Positions 8,167 through 17,056 of a stretch of DNA of 64,000 bases are shown piece by piece; position 1 is the first letter of the stretch, and each line of letters starts with the position of its first letter. Both the position numbers and the translations under genes were made by a program. This DNA comes from Methylocystis sp. ATCC 49242 (GTDB lineage: Bacteria > Pseudomonadota > Alphaproteobacteria > Rhizobiales > Beijerinckiaceae): assembly GCF_000188155.2 (NCBI RefSeq), contig NZ_KE124774.1, positions 2,734,356 through 2,798,355 on the forward strand, given 5' to 3'. The notes below the pieces were generated by a model. That model was not told the DNA's origin, searched no databases, and was given only the letters and a program-made list of their open reading frames with translations.

Positions 8167-8451
8167 TCAGCCTCTGTTCGTTCCGCCGAGCACGGCCGCG
8201 ACGCCGGCGCCGGCGTCGTCGAGCCGGCGCAACACCTCGTCGCGGGCCTTCTCCAGCGCGCTGATCCGCGCGAGCGCGGCGTCGAGATCGAGCGCGAGCC
8301 GGGCGCGGTCATCCTGCATGATGGCGAGTTCCTCCTCCAGCTCGGCGCTGGACACGTCGTCCTCGAGCTTGAGGGAGACCGAGCGTTCGAGCTGGTCGAG
8401 CGCCGCGGTCAAGCGGGCCAGCGCGCCGTCGAGCTTTTCAGGATTCGTCAT
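8167..8451 (-). CDS. DUF4164 coiled-coil protein
   Basis: This 94-residue acidic helical protein has heptads throughout (KLDGALARLTAALDQLERSV, ALDLDAALARISALEKARDE). It matches the small DUF4164 proteins that precede zapA in Hyphomicrobiales. I start it at ATG 8451 (MTNPEKLDG); the upstream extension is Arg-rich and lacks a ribosome binding site. Context suggests a division-related helper, but no function has been established that I know of. It is cotranscribed with zapA (gap of one base). Confidence 0.8.
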   Translation of the reverse strand: MTNPEKLDGALARLTAALDQLERSVSLKLEDDVSSAELEEELAIMQDDRARLALDLDAALARISALEKARDEVLRRLDDAGAGVAAVLGGTNRG

Positions 8452-8569
8452 CGCCGAGCGTCGCCCAGTTCGGGAGGGGCAGGAGAGGTTTCGGCGCCGA
8501 TTCGCCGCCAATCGTTTGGTAGCATGAATCGGACAAATCCCAAGCTGCCGGTCGCGACCGAAGGGCGCG

Positions 8570-8597
8570 TTGACAGGGGGGCGCGAGGTGCTATCAC
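8570..8597 (+). promoter_or_regulatory. Probable promoter of gap
   Basis: TTGACA at 8570-8575, a 16-base spacer and TATCAC at 8592-8597 give a good sigma-70 promoter about 90 bases before the gap start. No other gene lies between. Confidence 0.6.
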
Positions 8598-8687
8598 ACC
8601 CTCGCCTCGAAAAGCCGGCGCGACGCGCCCGCGCCGCAGGCCAGAGCCGCCCATGAGCCAGCCGGCGGCGATAAGGAGTTTTGCCAA

Positions 8688-9695
8688 ATGACCGTGAGAG
8701 TGGCGATCAACGGCTTCGGACGTATCGGCCGCAACATCCTCCGTTTCATCGTCGAATCCGGCCGCACGGACCTCGAGGTGGTCGCCATCAACGATCTCGG
8801 CTCGGTCGAGACGAACGCGCATCTCCTGCGCTACGACTCCGTCCACGGCCGCTTCCCGCAGGAAGTGAAGGTCGCGGGCGACACGATCGACGTCGGCCGC
8901 GGCCCGATCAAGGTCACCGCCATCAAGAACCCGGCCGAACTTCCCTACAAGGACCTCGGCGTCGATGTGGCGCTGGAATGCACGGGCCTCTTCACCGCGC
9001 GCGACAAGGCGAAGATGCTGCTCGACGCCGGCGCGAAGCGCGTGCTGGTCTCGGCCCCCGGCGACGGCGCGGACCTCACGGTCGTTTATGGCGTCAATCA
9101 TCAGAAGCTGACGAAGGATCACCTCATCGTCTCCAACGCCTCCTGCACCACGAACTGCCTCGCGCCGGTCGCCAAGGTGCTGAACGACGCGATCGGGATC
9201 GAGAAGGGGATCATGACGACGATCCACTCCTACACTGGCGACCAGCCGACGCTCGACACCTTCCACAAGGATCTCTACCGCGCCCGCGCCGCGGCGCTCT
9301 CCATGATCCCGACATCGACGGGCGCCGCCAAGGCCGTCGGCCTCGTGCTGCCGGAGCTCAACGGCAAGCTCGACGGCTACGCCATTCGCGTGCCGACGCC
9401 CAACGTCTCGGCCGTGGACCTGAAATTCGTCGCCAAACGACCGACGACCAAGGACGAAATCCACGCCGCTATCATCGCGGCCGCCGACGGTCCGATGAAG
9501 GGCGTGCTCGCCTATACGACGGAGAAGCTCGTCTCCTGCGACTTCAACCATAATTCCGCGTCCTCGACGTTCCATCTCGACCAGACCAAGGTGATGGACG
9601 GCAATCTCGTCTCCATCCTGAGCTGGTACGACAATGAATGGGGCTTCTCGGGCCGCATGACGGACACCGCGGCGCTGATCGGCTCGCTGATCTGA
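8688..9695 (+). CDS. gap: Glyceraldehyde-3-phosphate dehydrogenase, type I
   Basis: GapA oxidises glyceraldehyde-3-phosphate to 1,3-bisphosphoglycerate or the reverse. The 335-residue length is standard. It has the NAD-binding [10 protein letters not shown] at residues 7-16, the active-site [12 protein letters not shown] with Cys153, the catalytic His in THSYTGDQ, and the C-terminal [18 protein letters not shown] lies 9 bases before ATG 8688. It is followed by a terminator and then pgk, as in many Hyphomicrobiales, although the usual upstream transketolase gene is missing here. Confidence 0.97.
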   Translation: MTVRVAINGFGRIGRNILRFIVESGRTDLEVVAINDLGSVETNAHLLRYDSVHGRFPQEVKVAGDTIDVGRGPIKVTAIKNPAELPYKDLGVDVALECTGLFTARDKAKMLLDAGAKRVLVSAPGDGADLTVVYGVNHQKLTKDHLIVSNASCTTNCLAPVAKVLNDAIGIEKGIMTTIHSYTGDQPTLDTFHKDLYRARAAALSMIPTSTGAAKAVGLVLPELNGKLDGYAIRVPTPNVSAVDLKFVAKRPTTKDEIHAAIIAAADGPMKGVLAYTTEKLVSCDFNHNSASSTFHLDQTKVMDGNLVSILSWYDNEWGFSGRMTDTAALIGSLI

Positions 9696-9715
9696 GGACC
9701 GCCGCCTGACATTTC

Positions 9716-9750
9716 GACGCGGACCGCCCTGGTCCGCGTCGGCCTTTTTT
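9716..9750 (+). terminator. Rho-independent terminator between gap and pgk
   Basis: GACGCGGACC and GGTCCGCGTC form a perfect 10-bp stem with a GCCCT loop, followed by GGCCTTTTTT. It sits 20 bases after the gap stop and 21 before pgk. It should end most gap transcripts and lower pgk read-through. Confidence 0.9.
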
Positions 9751-9771
9751 GAAGAACGATTGGAGTGGCGA

Positions 9772-10968
9772 ATGGCCTCCTTCCGCACCCTCGATAACGT
9801 CGACGTCAAAGGCAAGCGCGTGCTGCTGCGCGTCGATCTCAACGTGCCGATGGAGGAAACGCGCGTCACCGACGCGACCCGCATCGAGCGCATTCTGCCG
9901 ACGATCAACGAGATCGCGGAGAAGGGCGGCAAGGTGATCCTGCTCTCCCATTTCGGGCGCCCCAAGGGTCAGCGCGTCGACGAGGATTCGCTGCGTCAGG
10001 TGCTGCCGACGCTCGAACATTATCTCAAGCGCAAGATCGCCTTCGCCGACGATTGCGTCGGCGCGCCTGCGTCCGCCGTCGTCGACGCGATGAAGGACGG
10101 CGACATCGCGCTTCTGGAGAACACCCGCTTCCAAAAGGGCGAGGAGAAGAACGACCCGGCCTTCGTCGAGGAAATCGCGAAGCTCGGCGACATTTTCGTG
10201 CATGACGCCTTCTCGGCCGCGCATCGCGCCCACGCCACGACGGAGGGCGTCGCTCACAGGCTCCCGGCCTATGCCGGCCGCACCATGCAGGCGGAGCTAG
10301 AGGCGCTGGAGTCGTCGCTCACCAATCCCGCGCGGCCGGTGATGGCCATCGTCGGCGGCGCCAAGGTTTCGACCAAGCTCGAGCTTCTCGGCAATCTCGT
10401 CTCCAAAGTGCAATATCTCGTCATCGGCGGCGGCATGGCCAACACTTTCCTCGCCGCGCAAGGCAAGGCGGTCGGCAAGTCGCTGTGCGAGCACGACCTC
10501 GCCGGCTCCGCCCGCGGCATTCTTGAAAAGGCGAAGGCGGCCAATTGCGTCGTGGTCCTGCCCGTCGACGCCACGGTGGCGCAGAAATTCGAGGAACATG
10601 CGCCCTCCCATATCGTCTCGGTCGACCATGTCGGCGAAAACGACATGATCCTCGACGTCGGGCCCAAGACCGTCGCCCATGTCGAGGCGCTGCTCGCGCA
10701 GTGCAGGACTCTGGTGTGGAACGGCCCCTTCGGCGCCTTCGAGCTGCCGCCCTTCGACGAGGGCACCAACGCCGTCGCGCAGACGGCGGCGCGTCTCACG
10801 GTCGAAGGCAAGCTGCTCTCGGTCGCGGGCGGCGGCGACACGGTCGCGGCGCTCAATCAGGCGCATGCGGGGCAGGAATTTTCCTACGTGTCCACGGCCG
10901 GCGGCGCCTTTCTGGAATGGCTGGAGGGCAAGACTCTGCCGGGCGTCGCGGCGCTGCAATCACAGTAG
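9772..10968 (+). CDS. pgk: Phosphoglycerate kinase
   Basis: Pgk transfers the phosphate of 1,3-bisphosphoglycerate to ADP. The 398-residue protein has the N-terminal signature [12 protein letters not shown], the SHFGRPKG substrate loop, the hinge region with [22 protein letters not shown] and the C-terminal [11 protein letters not shown] nucleotide loop. ATG 9772 has GGAG six bases upstream; a TTG at 9760 is less likely. It starts after the terminator that follows gap. No fba gene follows. Confidence 0.96.
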   Translation: MASFRTLDNVDVKGKRVLLRVDLNVPMEETRVTDATRIERILPTINEIAEKGGKVILLSHFGRPKGQRVDEDSLRQVLPTLEHYLKRKIAFADDCVGAPASAVVDAMKDGDIALLENTRFQKGEEKNDPAFVEEIAKLGDIFVHDAFSAAHRAHATTEGVAHRLPAYAGRTMQAELEALESSLTNPARPVMAIVGGAKVSTKLELLGNLVSKVQYLVIGGGMANTFLAAQGKAVGKSLCEHDLAGSARGILEKAKAANCVVVLPVDATVAQKFEEHAPSHIVSVDHVGENDMILDVGPKTVAHVEALLAQCRTLVWNGPFGAFELPPFDEGTNAVAQTAARLTVEGKLLSVAGGGDTVAALNQAHAGQEFSYVSTAGGAFLEWLEGKTLPGVAALQSQ

Positions 10969-11086
10969 GCGTCCGACTTTTCCCCATAGCGCCGTCGCGG
11001 GCGCCCCGCGTGGCGCCGTTGACGACGCCCGCCGCCCTGCGCTACGAAAAAGCCGGAGTGAACACCGCGTAAAAGGCGTCGTAAGA

Positions 11087-11419
11087 ATGCCGCGAGAGAG
11101 CATCGCAAAATTCGCGATCGGCCAGGTGGTCAAGCATCGCCGCTATCCGTTCCGCGGCGTGATCTATGACGTCGACCCGGTGTTCGCCAACACCGAGGAA
11201 TGGTGGCTGTCGATCCCCGAGGAGCTGCGCCCGCGCAAGGACCAGCCCTTCTACCACCTCTTCGCCGAAAACGCCGAAACCGAATATGTCGCCTATGTGT
11301 CGGAGCAGAATCTCGTGCCCGACACCTCCGGCGACCCCGTGCGCCATCCGCAGGTCGAGGAGACCTTCGAGCGCGACGAGGAAGGCGTCTATCGCGTGCG
11401 CGCGCCGAAAAGGCATTGA
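11087..11419 (+). CDS. hspQ: Heat shock protein HspQ (YccV-type hemimethylated-DNA-binding family)
   Basis: The 110-residue protein matches HspQ: AKFAIGQVVKHRRYPFRGVI, then DVDPVFANTEEWW, QPFYHLFAEN and YVAYVSEQNLVPD. In enterobacteria HspQ is a specificity factor for Lon protease; a hemimethylated oriC-binding role was also proposed for the family. ATG 11087 is at the family's usual start. It stands alone, about 120 bases after pgk, and is closed by a shared terminator. Confidence 0.9.
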   Translation: MPRESIAKFAIGQVVKHRRYPFRGVIYDVDPVFANTEEWWLSIPEELRPRKDQPFYHLFAENAETEYVAYVSEQNLVPDTSGDPVRHPQVEETFERDEEGVYRVRAPKRH

Positions 11420-11464
11420 GGTTCAATGGGCGGCTGCGCCGCCAGACCTTTCGATAGCAAGGGA

Positions 11465-11500
11465 CAAAAAACGCCCGCGAAAAACTCGCGGGCGTTTCTG
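11465..11500. terminator. Bidirectional terminator between hspQ and the ialB-like gene
   Basis: ACGCCCGCGA and TCGCGGGCGT (11471-11495) pair perfectly around AAAAC. There is a run of A on the left and TTTCTGTT on the right, so it can act for both convergent genes. Confidence 0.85.
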
Positions 11501-11513
11501 TTCTGCGACGAAC

Positions 11514-12230
11514 TTACTTCTTCCCGGCCGGAGCCGGGGCGGCGGCGCCTTTCGCGGCCTCGAGCTTCTTGCGCTCTTCCTCGGCCTTCTTCTGGAGCTC
11601 TTCCTGCAGCTTTTTCTGCTGCTCCTCGAGCACCTTCGGGTCGACCGCCGGGCCGTCGAAGGCCTTGCCGAAATTGGTCAGCGGCAGGTAGAAGGTCACC
11701 TCGTTGTTGGCCTGGTTCTTGACGACGACCGTCATCTTCTCGGCCTTCTTCATGCCGTCGACGAGCGCCTTCTTCACCTTCGCCTCGGCGAAGCAGCCGT
11801 TCGGGAAGCAGATCTCGAAGGCGCCCGACTCCATCGAGCCCTTGTCGACCGCGAAGCGGAAGCCCGGCTTCAGCATCAGGCCCGGCGGCAGAAGGAGGCG
11901 GATGATCTTGGTGTCGTCGCCCTTGGGATCGTAAACGGCGAGGGCGAGCAGCGGCTGCGGCGGATCGCCTTCCTTGCCGACCGCGCCGAAGTCTCGGGTC
12001 GTGTAGCAGATTTCCTTCTTGGTCTGGGGGTCTGAGCCGCAGACCTTCGTCCAGTCGGGCTGCACCGGGGCGAGAGTGGCCGTGATCGGCCCCTGGGGCT
12101 GCGCCGCCTGCTGCTGGGGCTGCTGAGCGCCGCCGGCTGCGGGGGCCTGCTGGGCCTGCGCCGCTGCGCCGGCGAGCAACATGGCGCCGGCAAGGGCGAT
12201 CGCGCAGGACCGCGGGAAGTAGATCGACAT
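11514..12230 (-). CDS. Invasion-associated locus B (IalB) family exported protein
   Basis: This 238-residue protein starts with a signal peptide (MSIYFPRSCAIALAGAMLLA, cleaved around AAAQA) and a Gln/Ala/Pro-rich linker. The IalB domain follows (DWTKVCGSDPQTKKEICYTT, LPPGLMLKPGFRFAVD, EICFPNGCFAEAKV, LTNFGKAFDGP) with its paired cysteines. The C-terminus is a Lys/Glu coiled coil ending in an Ala/Pro tail. IalB was named in Bartonella, but the family is common in free-living Hyphomicrobiales with an unknown envelope role. ATG 12230 has AAGGGA upstream. It is convergent with hspQ. Confidence 0.85.
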   Translation of the reverse strand: MSIYFPRSCAIALAGAMLLAGAAAQAQQAPAAGGAQQPQQQAAQPQGPITATLAPVQPDWTKVCGSDPQTKKEICYTTRDFGAVGKEGDPPQPLLALAVYDPKGDDTKIIRLLLPPGLMLKPGFRFAVDKGSMESGAFEICFPNGCFAEAKVKKALVDGMKKAEKMTVVVKNQANNEVTFYLPLTNFGKAFDGPAVDPKVLEEQQKKLQEELQKKAEEERKKLEAAKGAAAPAPAGKK

Positions 12231-12562
12231 CGATAAGTCCCTTTCGATTGTCAGCTGGCCGGCGCCCAACGACGCCGGAAAGAAGTTTCAAGGTCGCGTC
12301 ATCGCGGGGCCCGCCCGCACGCTGCGGCGCCAAAAACCCGACGCCGTGGAACCCTTGCCCCATACCGCGTTTCGGCCCGTCGCGCCCTGGCGGCGAGACG
12401 AACGTCAAGCTCATACATGGTCGCAGCGGCGATTTCCAGCCGTTCGACGGCGCTCCGGCGCCCCGCAGGGCGCGGTTTTCACGGAAAAAGCCAAAAAATG
12501 CGGCCGAATGAGGCATGGCCCCTGCTTCAAGCCGCCGGAGGTTGGACTATGGTCGAGGGATG
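12231..12562. other. Divergent intergenic region, no gene seen
   Basis: This stretch separates the ialB-like gene (minus) from the binding-protein gene (plus) and presumably holds both promoters. I see no clear consensus promoter, hairpin or small gene in it. Confidence 0.4.
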
Positions 12563-14392
12563 ATGACTTTAGCGATTCGCGCGCGCCGCGCCGGACTCCG
12601 CCCGTTCGTCGTCGCTTTTCTGGGCGTTTTACTCTCCGCGCCCGCAAGCGCCGCGGAACCGACTCACGGCCTCGCCATGCATGGCGCGCCGGCCCTGCCG
12701 CCCGACTTCGATCATTTCCCATACGCCGAGCCGCAGGCGAAGAAAGGCGGGAGGCTGCGCGTCGGCCTCGCCGGCACTTTCGACAGCCTCAATCCGTTCA
12801 ACCTCAAATCGGGCTCGGCGGCGCAGGGGCTCGTCGGCAATGTCTTCCAGAGCCTGATGGCGCGCTCGCAGGACGAGCCTTTCACGCTCTATCCGCTGAT
12901 CGCAAAATCGATCGACGTCGACGCCGCCCGCACGCGCGTGACCTTTCATCTCGACCCGCGCGCGCATTTTTCGGACGGCAAGCCGATTACCTCCGAGGAC
13001 GTGCTGTTCTCCTTCAACCTGCTCAAGACGAAGGGCCGGCCGCAGCAGCGCATCGCCTACGGGCTGGTGAAATCCGTCGACGCGCCCGATGCGCAGACGG
13101 TGAAGTTCGACCTCTCCGGCATCGGCGACCGCGAGCTTCCGCTCATTCTCGCCATCATGCCGGTGCTGCCGAAACATGCGACGGACGTCGAGCGCTTCGC
13201 CGACGCGACGCTGGCGAAGCCGCTCGGCTCGGGTCCCTATGTGATCGACGACGCGAAAGCCGGCGCGCGGCTGCTGCTGCGACGCGATCAAAACTACTGG
13301 GGCGCGGATATTCCCAGCCAGCGCGGCTTCTACAATTTCGACGAAATCGACATCCAGTATTTCCGCGACGGCAATTCGCTGTTCGAGGCCTTCAAGGCGG
13401 GGCTTCTCGATTATCGCGAGGAAACGAGCACCACCCGCTGGTCGACGGGCTATGATTTCCCGGCGCTGCGCGAGGGGCGCGTCGTGAAGGAGGCGCTGAA
13501 GAACGATAACCCGAAGGGTCTCGAGGGTTTCGTCTTCAACACCCGCAAGCCCGTGTTCCGCGACATTCGCCTGCGCGAAGCGCTCGGCATGATGTTCGAC
13601 TTCGAATGGGTCAACGCCAATCTATATTCGGGCCTCTACACGCGCACCAAAAGCTTCTTCGACGAGTCGGAGCTGTCCTCCTCGGGCCGTCCCGCCAGCG
13701 CGAAGGAGCGCGCGCTGCTCGCCCCCTTCCCCGACGCCGTGCGCCCCGACATTCTGGAAGGAACATGGCGCCCGCCGGTGAACGACGGCACAGGCCGCGA
13801 CCGCGAGATGGCGAAACGCGCGCTCGAACTGCTCGCCTCCGCCGGCTATCGCGTCGAAGGCGACGCGCTGACGAAGGACGGCGAGCCCGTCGCCTTCGAG
13901 ATCATGGTCAAGGACCGCAATCAGGAGAGGCTCGCGCTCAACTACGCCTCCTCGCTCCAGCGCATCGGCGTCGACGCGCGCGTGCGGCTCGTCGATGAAG
14001 TGCAGTATCAGCGCCGGCGCCAGAAATTCGACTTCGACATGATGATCGGCCAGTGGCTGGCCTCCGCCTCGCCGGGCAATGAGCAGCGCATGCGCTGGGG
14101 CTCCGCCAGCGCGACGCAAGAAGCGTCGTTCAATCTTGCAGGCGCGTCGTCGCCCGCGATCGACGCGCTGATCGCGGCGCTGCTCGCGGCGCAGAGCCAT
14201 GAGGATTTCGTCACGGCGGTGCGCGCCTACGACCGCGTGCTGCTTTCGGGTTTTTATGTCGTGCCTTTGTATCACGCGTCCGAACAATGGATCGCGCATT
14301 CGACCGACATTGCGCGCCCCGCGAGACTGCCGCGCTATGCGCAGCCGCTGTTTGGTCCGACGCTGGAGAGCTGGTGGAGAAACAATCCATGA
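12563..14392 (+). CDS. Peptide-type extracellular solute-binding protein (SBP family 5, YejA-like)
   Basis: The 609-residue protein has a signal peptide (LRPFVVAFLGVLLSAPASAA) and the YejA-type N-terminus of the mature protein: THGLAMHGAPALPPDFDHFP, AEPQAKKGGRLRVG and FDSLNPFNLKSG. The SBP_bac_5 motif AHFSDGKPITSEDVLFSFN follows. Such proteins deliver oligopeptides to a membrane ABC importer. No permease or ATPase gene lies beside it, so it is an orphan or works with a distant transporter. GAGG precedes the tandem ATGs at 12560/12563; the second has the better spacing. Its stop overlaps the next gene by ATGA. Confidence 0.9.
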   Translation: MTLAIRARRAGLRPFVVAFLGVLLSAPASAAEPTHGLAMHGAPALPPDFDHFPYAEPQAKKGGRLRVGLAGTFDSLNPFNLKSGSAAQGLVGNVFQSLMARSQDEPFTLYPLIAKSIDVDAARTRVTFHLDPRAHFSDGKPITSEDVLFSFNLLKTKGRPQQRIAYGLVKSVDAPDAQTVKFDLSGIGDRELPLILAIMPVLPKHATDVERFADATLAKPLGSGPYVIDDAKAGARLLLRRDQNYWGADIPSQRGFYNFDEIDIQYFRDGNSLFEAFKAGLLDYREETSTTRWSTGYDFPALREGRVVKEALKNDNPKGLEGFVFNTRKPVFRDIRLREALGMMFDFEWVNANLYSGLYTRTKSFFDESELSSSGRPASAKERALLAPFPDAVRPDILEGTWRPPVNDGTGRDREMAKRALELLASAGYRVEGDALTKDGEPVAFEIMVKDRNQERLALNYASSLQRIGVDARVRLVDEVQYQRRRQKFDFDMMIGQWLASASPGNEQRMRWGSASATQEASFNLAGASSPAIDALIAALLAAQSHEDFVTAVRAYDRVLLSGFYVVPLYHASEQWIAHSTDIARPARLPRYAQPLFGPTLESWWRNNP

Positions 14393-15474
14393 CCTTTCGC
14401 GCCGCCGCGCAAGCCCTCGACGCTTCTCTCGCGCGGACGCATCCTCTGACGCAATTCGGCTTCGACGCCCTCGTCGCCGGCGCCGCGCGTCCGCGACCCG
14501 GCGCGCCCGCCTTCGTCGACCGGCACGGCGACTCGACGGACGACGTAAGTTACGCCGACCTCTATCAGCGCGTCGGCGCCTTCCTCGCGCGGCTGCGCGG
14601 CTTCGATTTCGCGCGCGGCGAGAAAATTCTCATCTGCTGTCCGCCAGGCGCGCAGGCCTTCGTGGCGCTCACCGCCGCCGTCGCCGCGGGACTCGATCCG
14701 GTGCTCGCGCCCCTGCCGCTGCCGATGCGGCGCGCGGCTGTGGCGAACGCCGCCCGCGCGCAGCGCGTCTGCGCGCTCTTCGCGCCCGCGCGTTTCTGCG
14801 GCGTGGATTTCGAGGAGCCTCTGCTGTCGATCGCCGCCGAGACGCCGTCGGTGCGCCTCATCGGCGCGCTTTCGGGAACGCTCGACGGCGCGGGCGATTT
14901 CTCGCCAGCCATGCTGGAGGCGCCGCTGTCGCCGCGCGCGCGGCTCGCCGACGACTGGAGCGCGGACGAGCGCGCGCTGGTCGGCGCGCTCGACGACGTC
15001 GGCGCCATCGACTTTTCCTCGCAGGGCGCCCTGCTCGCCGGGGCGCTCGACCTCGTGCGCCTCACCCGCGACGCAGGCGACGCGCCGATCCTGTCGCTTG
15101 CGGCGCCGAGTTCGCTCGGCGCCCTCATCGCCGGCCCGCTCGCAGCGCTTCTCGCCGGCGCGCCGCTGCACTATCTCTCGCCCTTCACGGCGGAGCGTTT
15201 CCTCGAAACGCTCGACGCCCTCGGCCCGACGCGGCTCGTCATTCCCGCGGTCGTGCTTCCCGACCTCGCGCGCGCGGGCCTGCTGACGAATGGCGCGCTC
15301 GTTTCGGTCTGCGCGCTATACCCCGGCGCGGCGACGGCGCCCGGGATCGACGCCGCCGACGCCTGCCCGATCGTGGAGCTGCGGCTCGACGGCGGGGCCG
15401 TTATCCTGCGCGACGCCGGCGCCTCCCATGCGCCGGCGCACGCCGAGCCGGCTCACGCCGCCCTAGATTATTAG
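14389..15474 (+). CDS. Degenerate AMP-ligase-like (ANL N-terminal region) protein
   Basis: The 361-residue protein resembles the N-terminal domain of acyl-CoA synthetases: ADLYQRVGAFLARL, RGEKILICCPPGAQAFVALT and AVAAGLDPVLAPLPLP follow the usual order. It lacks the Ser/Thr/Gly-rich P-loop, the YGxTE motif and the C-terminal swivel domain, and is about 150-200 residues shorter than active members. It cannot adenylate by the normal mechanism, so it is either a decayed enzyme or a repurposed binding or scaffold protein. It starts by ATGA overlap with the binding-protein gene, so the two are translationally coupled. The frame is intact and codon use is like its neighbours. Confidence 0.6.
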   Translation: MTFRAAAQALDASLARTHPLTQFGFDALVAGAARPRPGAPAFVDRHGDSTDDVSYADLYQRVGAFLARLRGFDFARGEKILICCPPGAQAFVALTAAVAAGLDPVLAPLPLPMRRAAVANAARAQRVCALFAPARFCGVDFEEPLLSIAAETPSVRLIGALSGTLDGAGDFSPAMLEAPLSPRARLADDWSADERALVGALDDVGAIDFSSQGALLAGALDLVRLTRDAGDAPILSLAAPSSLGALIAGPLAALLAGAPLHYLSPFTAERFLETLDALGPTRLVIPAVVLPDLARAGLLTNGALVSVCALYPGAATAPGIDAADACPIVELRLDGGAVILRDAGASHAPAHAEPAHAALDY

Positions 15475-15539
15475 CGGCGCCCGGTTCACCCGACCGACCG
15501 GCGTCGCATTCTTCGCGAACTGCCCCAATGGAGGCGTCA

Positions 15540-16532
15540 ATGGGTTTTGCGCTTTTCGTCATCGGCGCCGGCGCGATCGGTCTTTTGATCCTGGATCGCA
15601 GCTTCAATCTCGGCCTGCCGATCGGCCTTTTCCACAATCCGCTGTTCTGGTTCGCCTATGTCGCGCTGCTGGCGCTCTCGACGATGGTGCGCTTCGTGCG
15701 CCAGCAGGAGGTGCTGGTCGTCGAACGCCTCGGCCAGTACAACCGCACGCTCACCGCCGGCATCAATTTCGTCTATCCGATCGTCGAGCGCGTGGCTTAC
15801 GCTTTCGACATGCGCGAGCAGGTGATCGACGTGCCGGAGCAGGACGCGATCACCAAGGACAACGCCACCGTCACCATTGACGGCGTTCTCTATTACAAGA
15901 TCGTCAACGCCAAGGACGCCGCCTATGGCGCGCAGGACATCCGCCGCGCCATCATCAATCTGGCGCAGACCAGCATGCGTTCGGCGATCGGCTCGATGGA
16001 GCTGGACAAGACCTTCGAGAACAGAAGCGAGATCAACGAGCGGGTGGTGCGCGCGGTTTCCGACGCGGCGCAGCTCTGGGGCGCGCATGTCACGCGTTAC
16101 GAGATCAAGGACATCACAATGCCGGAGTCGCTGCGCCAGTCGATGGAGCGGCAGATGAAGGCCGAGCGCGACAAGCGCGCCGCCGTGCTGGAGTCCGAAG
16201 GCGTAAAGCAATCGGAGATCAACCGCGCCGAGGGCGAGAAACAGGCGGCGATCCTGCGCGCCGAAGGACAGGCGAAGGCGATCGAACTGGTGCGCACGCA
16301 GATCACGCAGCAAGGCGGCGATCAGGCCGTGCAGCTCGAAGTCGCGAAATCGGCGATCGAGCAATATGGCCGCCTCGCCAAGGCCGGCAATTCGCTGGTG
16401 CTGATGGGCGACGGCGCCGATCCCGCCGGCTGGATCGCGAAGGCCATGGCGGTGTTGAACACGGTGAACGCCGCCGAGACGCCGAAAGAGGCGTCGCGCC
16501 GCGCGCAGCAGCCCTGGCGCCAACCCGAGTGA
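15540..16532 (+). CDS. SPFH/band-7 membrane protein (stomatin-like, QmcA type)
   Basis: The 330-residue protein has two N-terminal hydrophobic segments (residues 3-25 and 30-48). A band-7 domain follows (VRQQEVLVVERLGQYNRTL, INFVYPIVERVAYAFDMREQ, DNATVTIDGVLYYKI), then a long Ala/Glu helix (EGVKQSEINRAEGEKQAAIL) typical of oligomerising SPFH proteins. GGAGG lies five bases before ATG 15540. It is followed 15 bases later by an NfeD-type gene, the classical partner. Together they are thought to organise membrane microdomains. Confidence 0.92.
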   Translation: MGFALFVIGAGAIGLLILDRSFNLGLPIGLFHNPLFWFAYVALLALSTMVRFVRQQEVLVVERLGQYNRTLTAGINFVYPIVERVAYAFDMREQVIDVPEQDAITKDNATVTIDGVLYYKIVNAKDAAYGAQDIRRAIINLAQTSMRSAIGSMELDKTFENRSEINERVVRAVSDAAQLWGAHVTRYEIKDITMPESLRQSMERQMKAERDKRAAVLESEGVKQSEINRAEGEKQAAILRAEGQAKAIELVRTQITQQGGDQAVQLEVAKSAIEQYGRLAKAGNSLVLMGDGADPAGWIAKAMAVLNTVNAAETPKEASRRAQQPWRQPE

Positions 16533-16547
16533 CAGCGGAGAGCATGA

Positions 16548-17012
16548 ATGGAGCCGACGTTCTTCTATGATCCCGCAAACGCCAGCCTGATCGTTGGCCT
16601 CGCGCTGCTCGGCCTCGACATCGTCGTCATCGGCCTGTCGCCGGTGATGTTCTTCGCGCTCGGTTCGCTCGCGACGAGCGCGCTGCTCTTCGCGAGCGGC
16701 TGGCGGCCGTCGCTCATCGAAACGACGGCCATCGCCGCCGGCGCGAGCCTCCTCATCGCCATTCTCGGCAAGGGGCCGCTGCAGCGTTTCCAGCACGCGG
16801 ACGTGCAGGAGGACCAGAGCAGCGACCTCATCGGCCGCGAACTGACGACGACGCATGAGGTGACGAAATCCGGCGGCCGCGTGCATTGGTCCGGCGTGAC
16901 CTGGGAGGCGCGCCTCGCGGCGGGCGCGCCCGTCGAAACACTCGCGCCGGGCGCCCGCGCGCGGGTGACGCGGGTCGAGAATCTCGTGCTGGTGCTGGAG
17001 CCTGTAGCTTGA
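16548..17012 (+). CDS. NfeD-family membrane protein
   Basis: The 154-residue protein has two or three transmembrane helices in its first 75 residues (LIVGLALLGLDIVVIGLSPV, ALGSLATSALLFASG, AIAAGASLLIAILG). A small OB-fold domain follows (LIGRELTTTHEV, GVTWEARLAAG, RVTRVENLVLVLEP). This is the short NfeD form that pairs with SPFH proteins. GGAGAG precedes ATG 16548. The gene order SPFH-NfeD supports the call. Confidence 0.9.
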   Translation: MEPTFFYDPANASLIVGLALLGLDIVVIGLSPVMFFALGSLATSALLFASGWRPSLIETTAIAAGASLLIAILGKGPLQRFQHADVQEDQSSDLIGRELTTTHEVTKSGGRVHWSGVTWEARLAAGAPVETLAPGARARVTRVENLVLVLEPVA

Positions 17013-17056
17013 CGGGCCGTCTCGAATAACGACGCGTCCACGACGCTCGGCATGCT

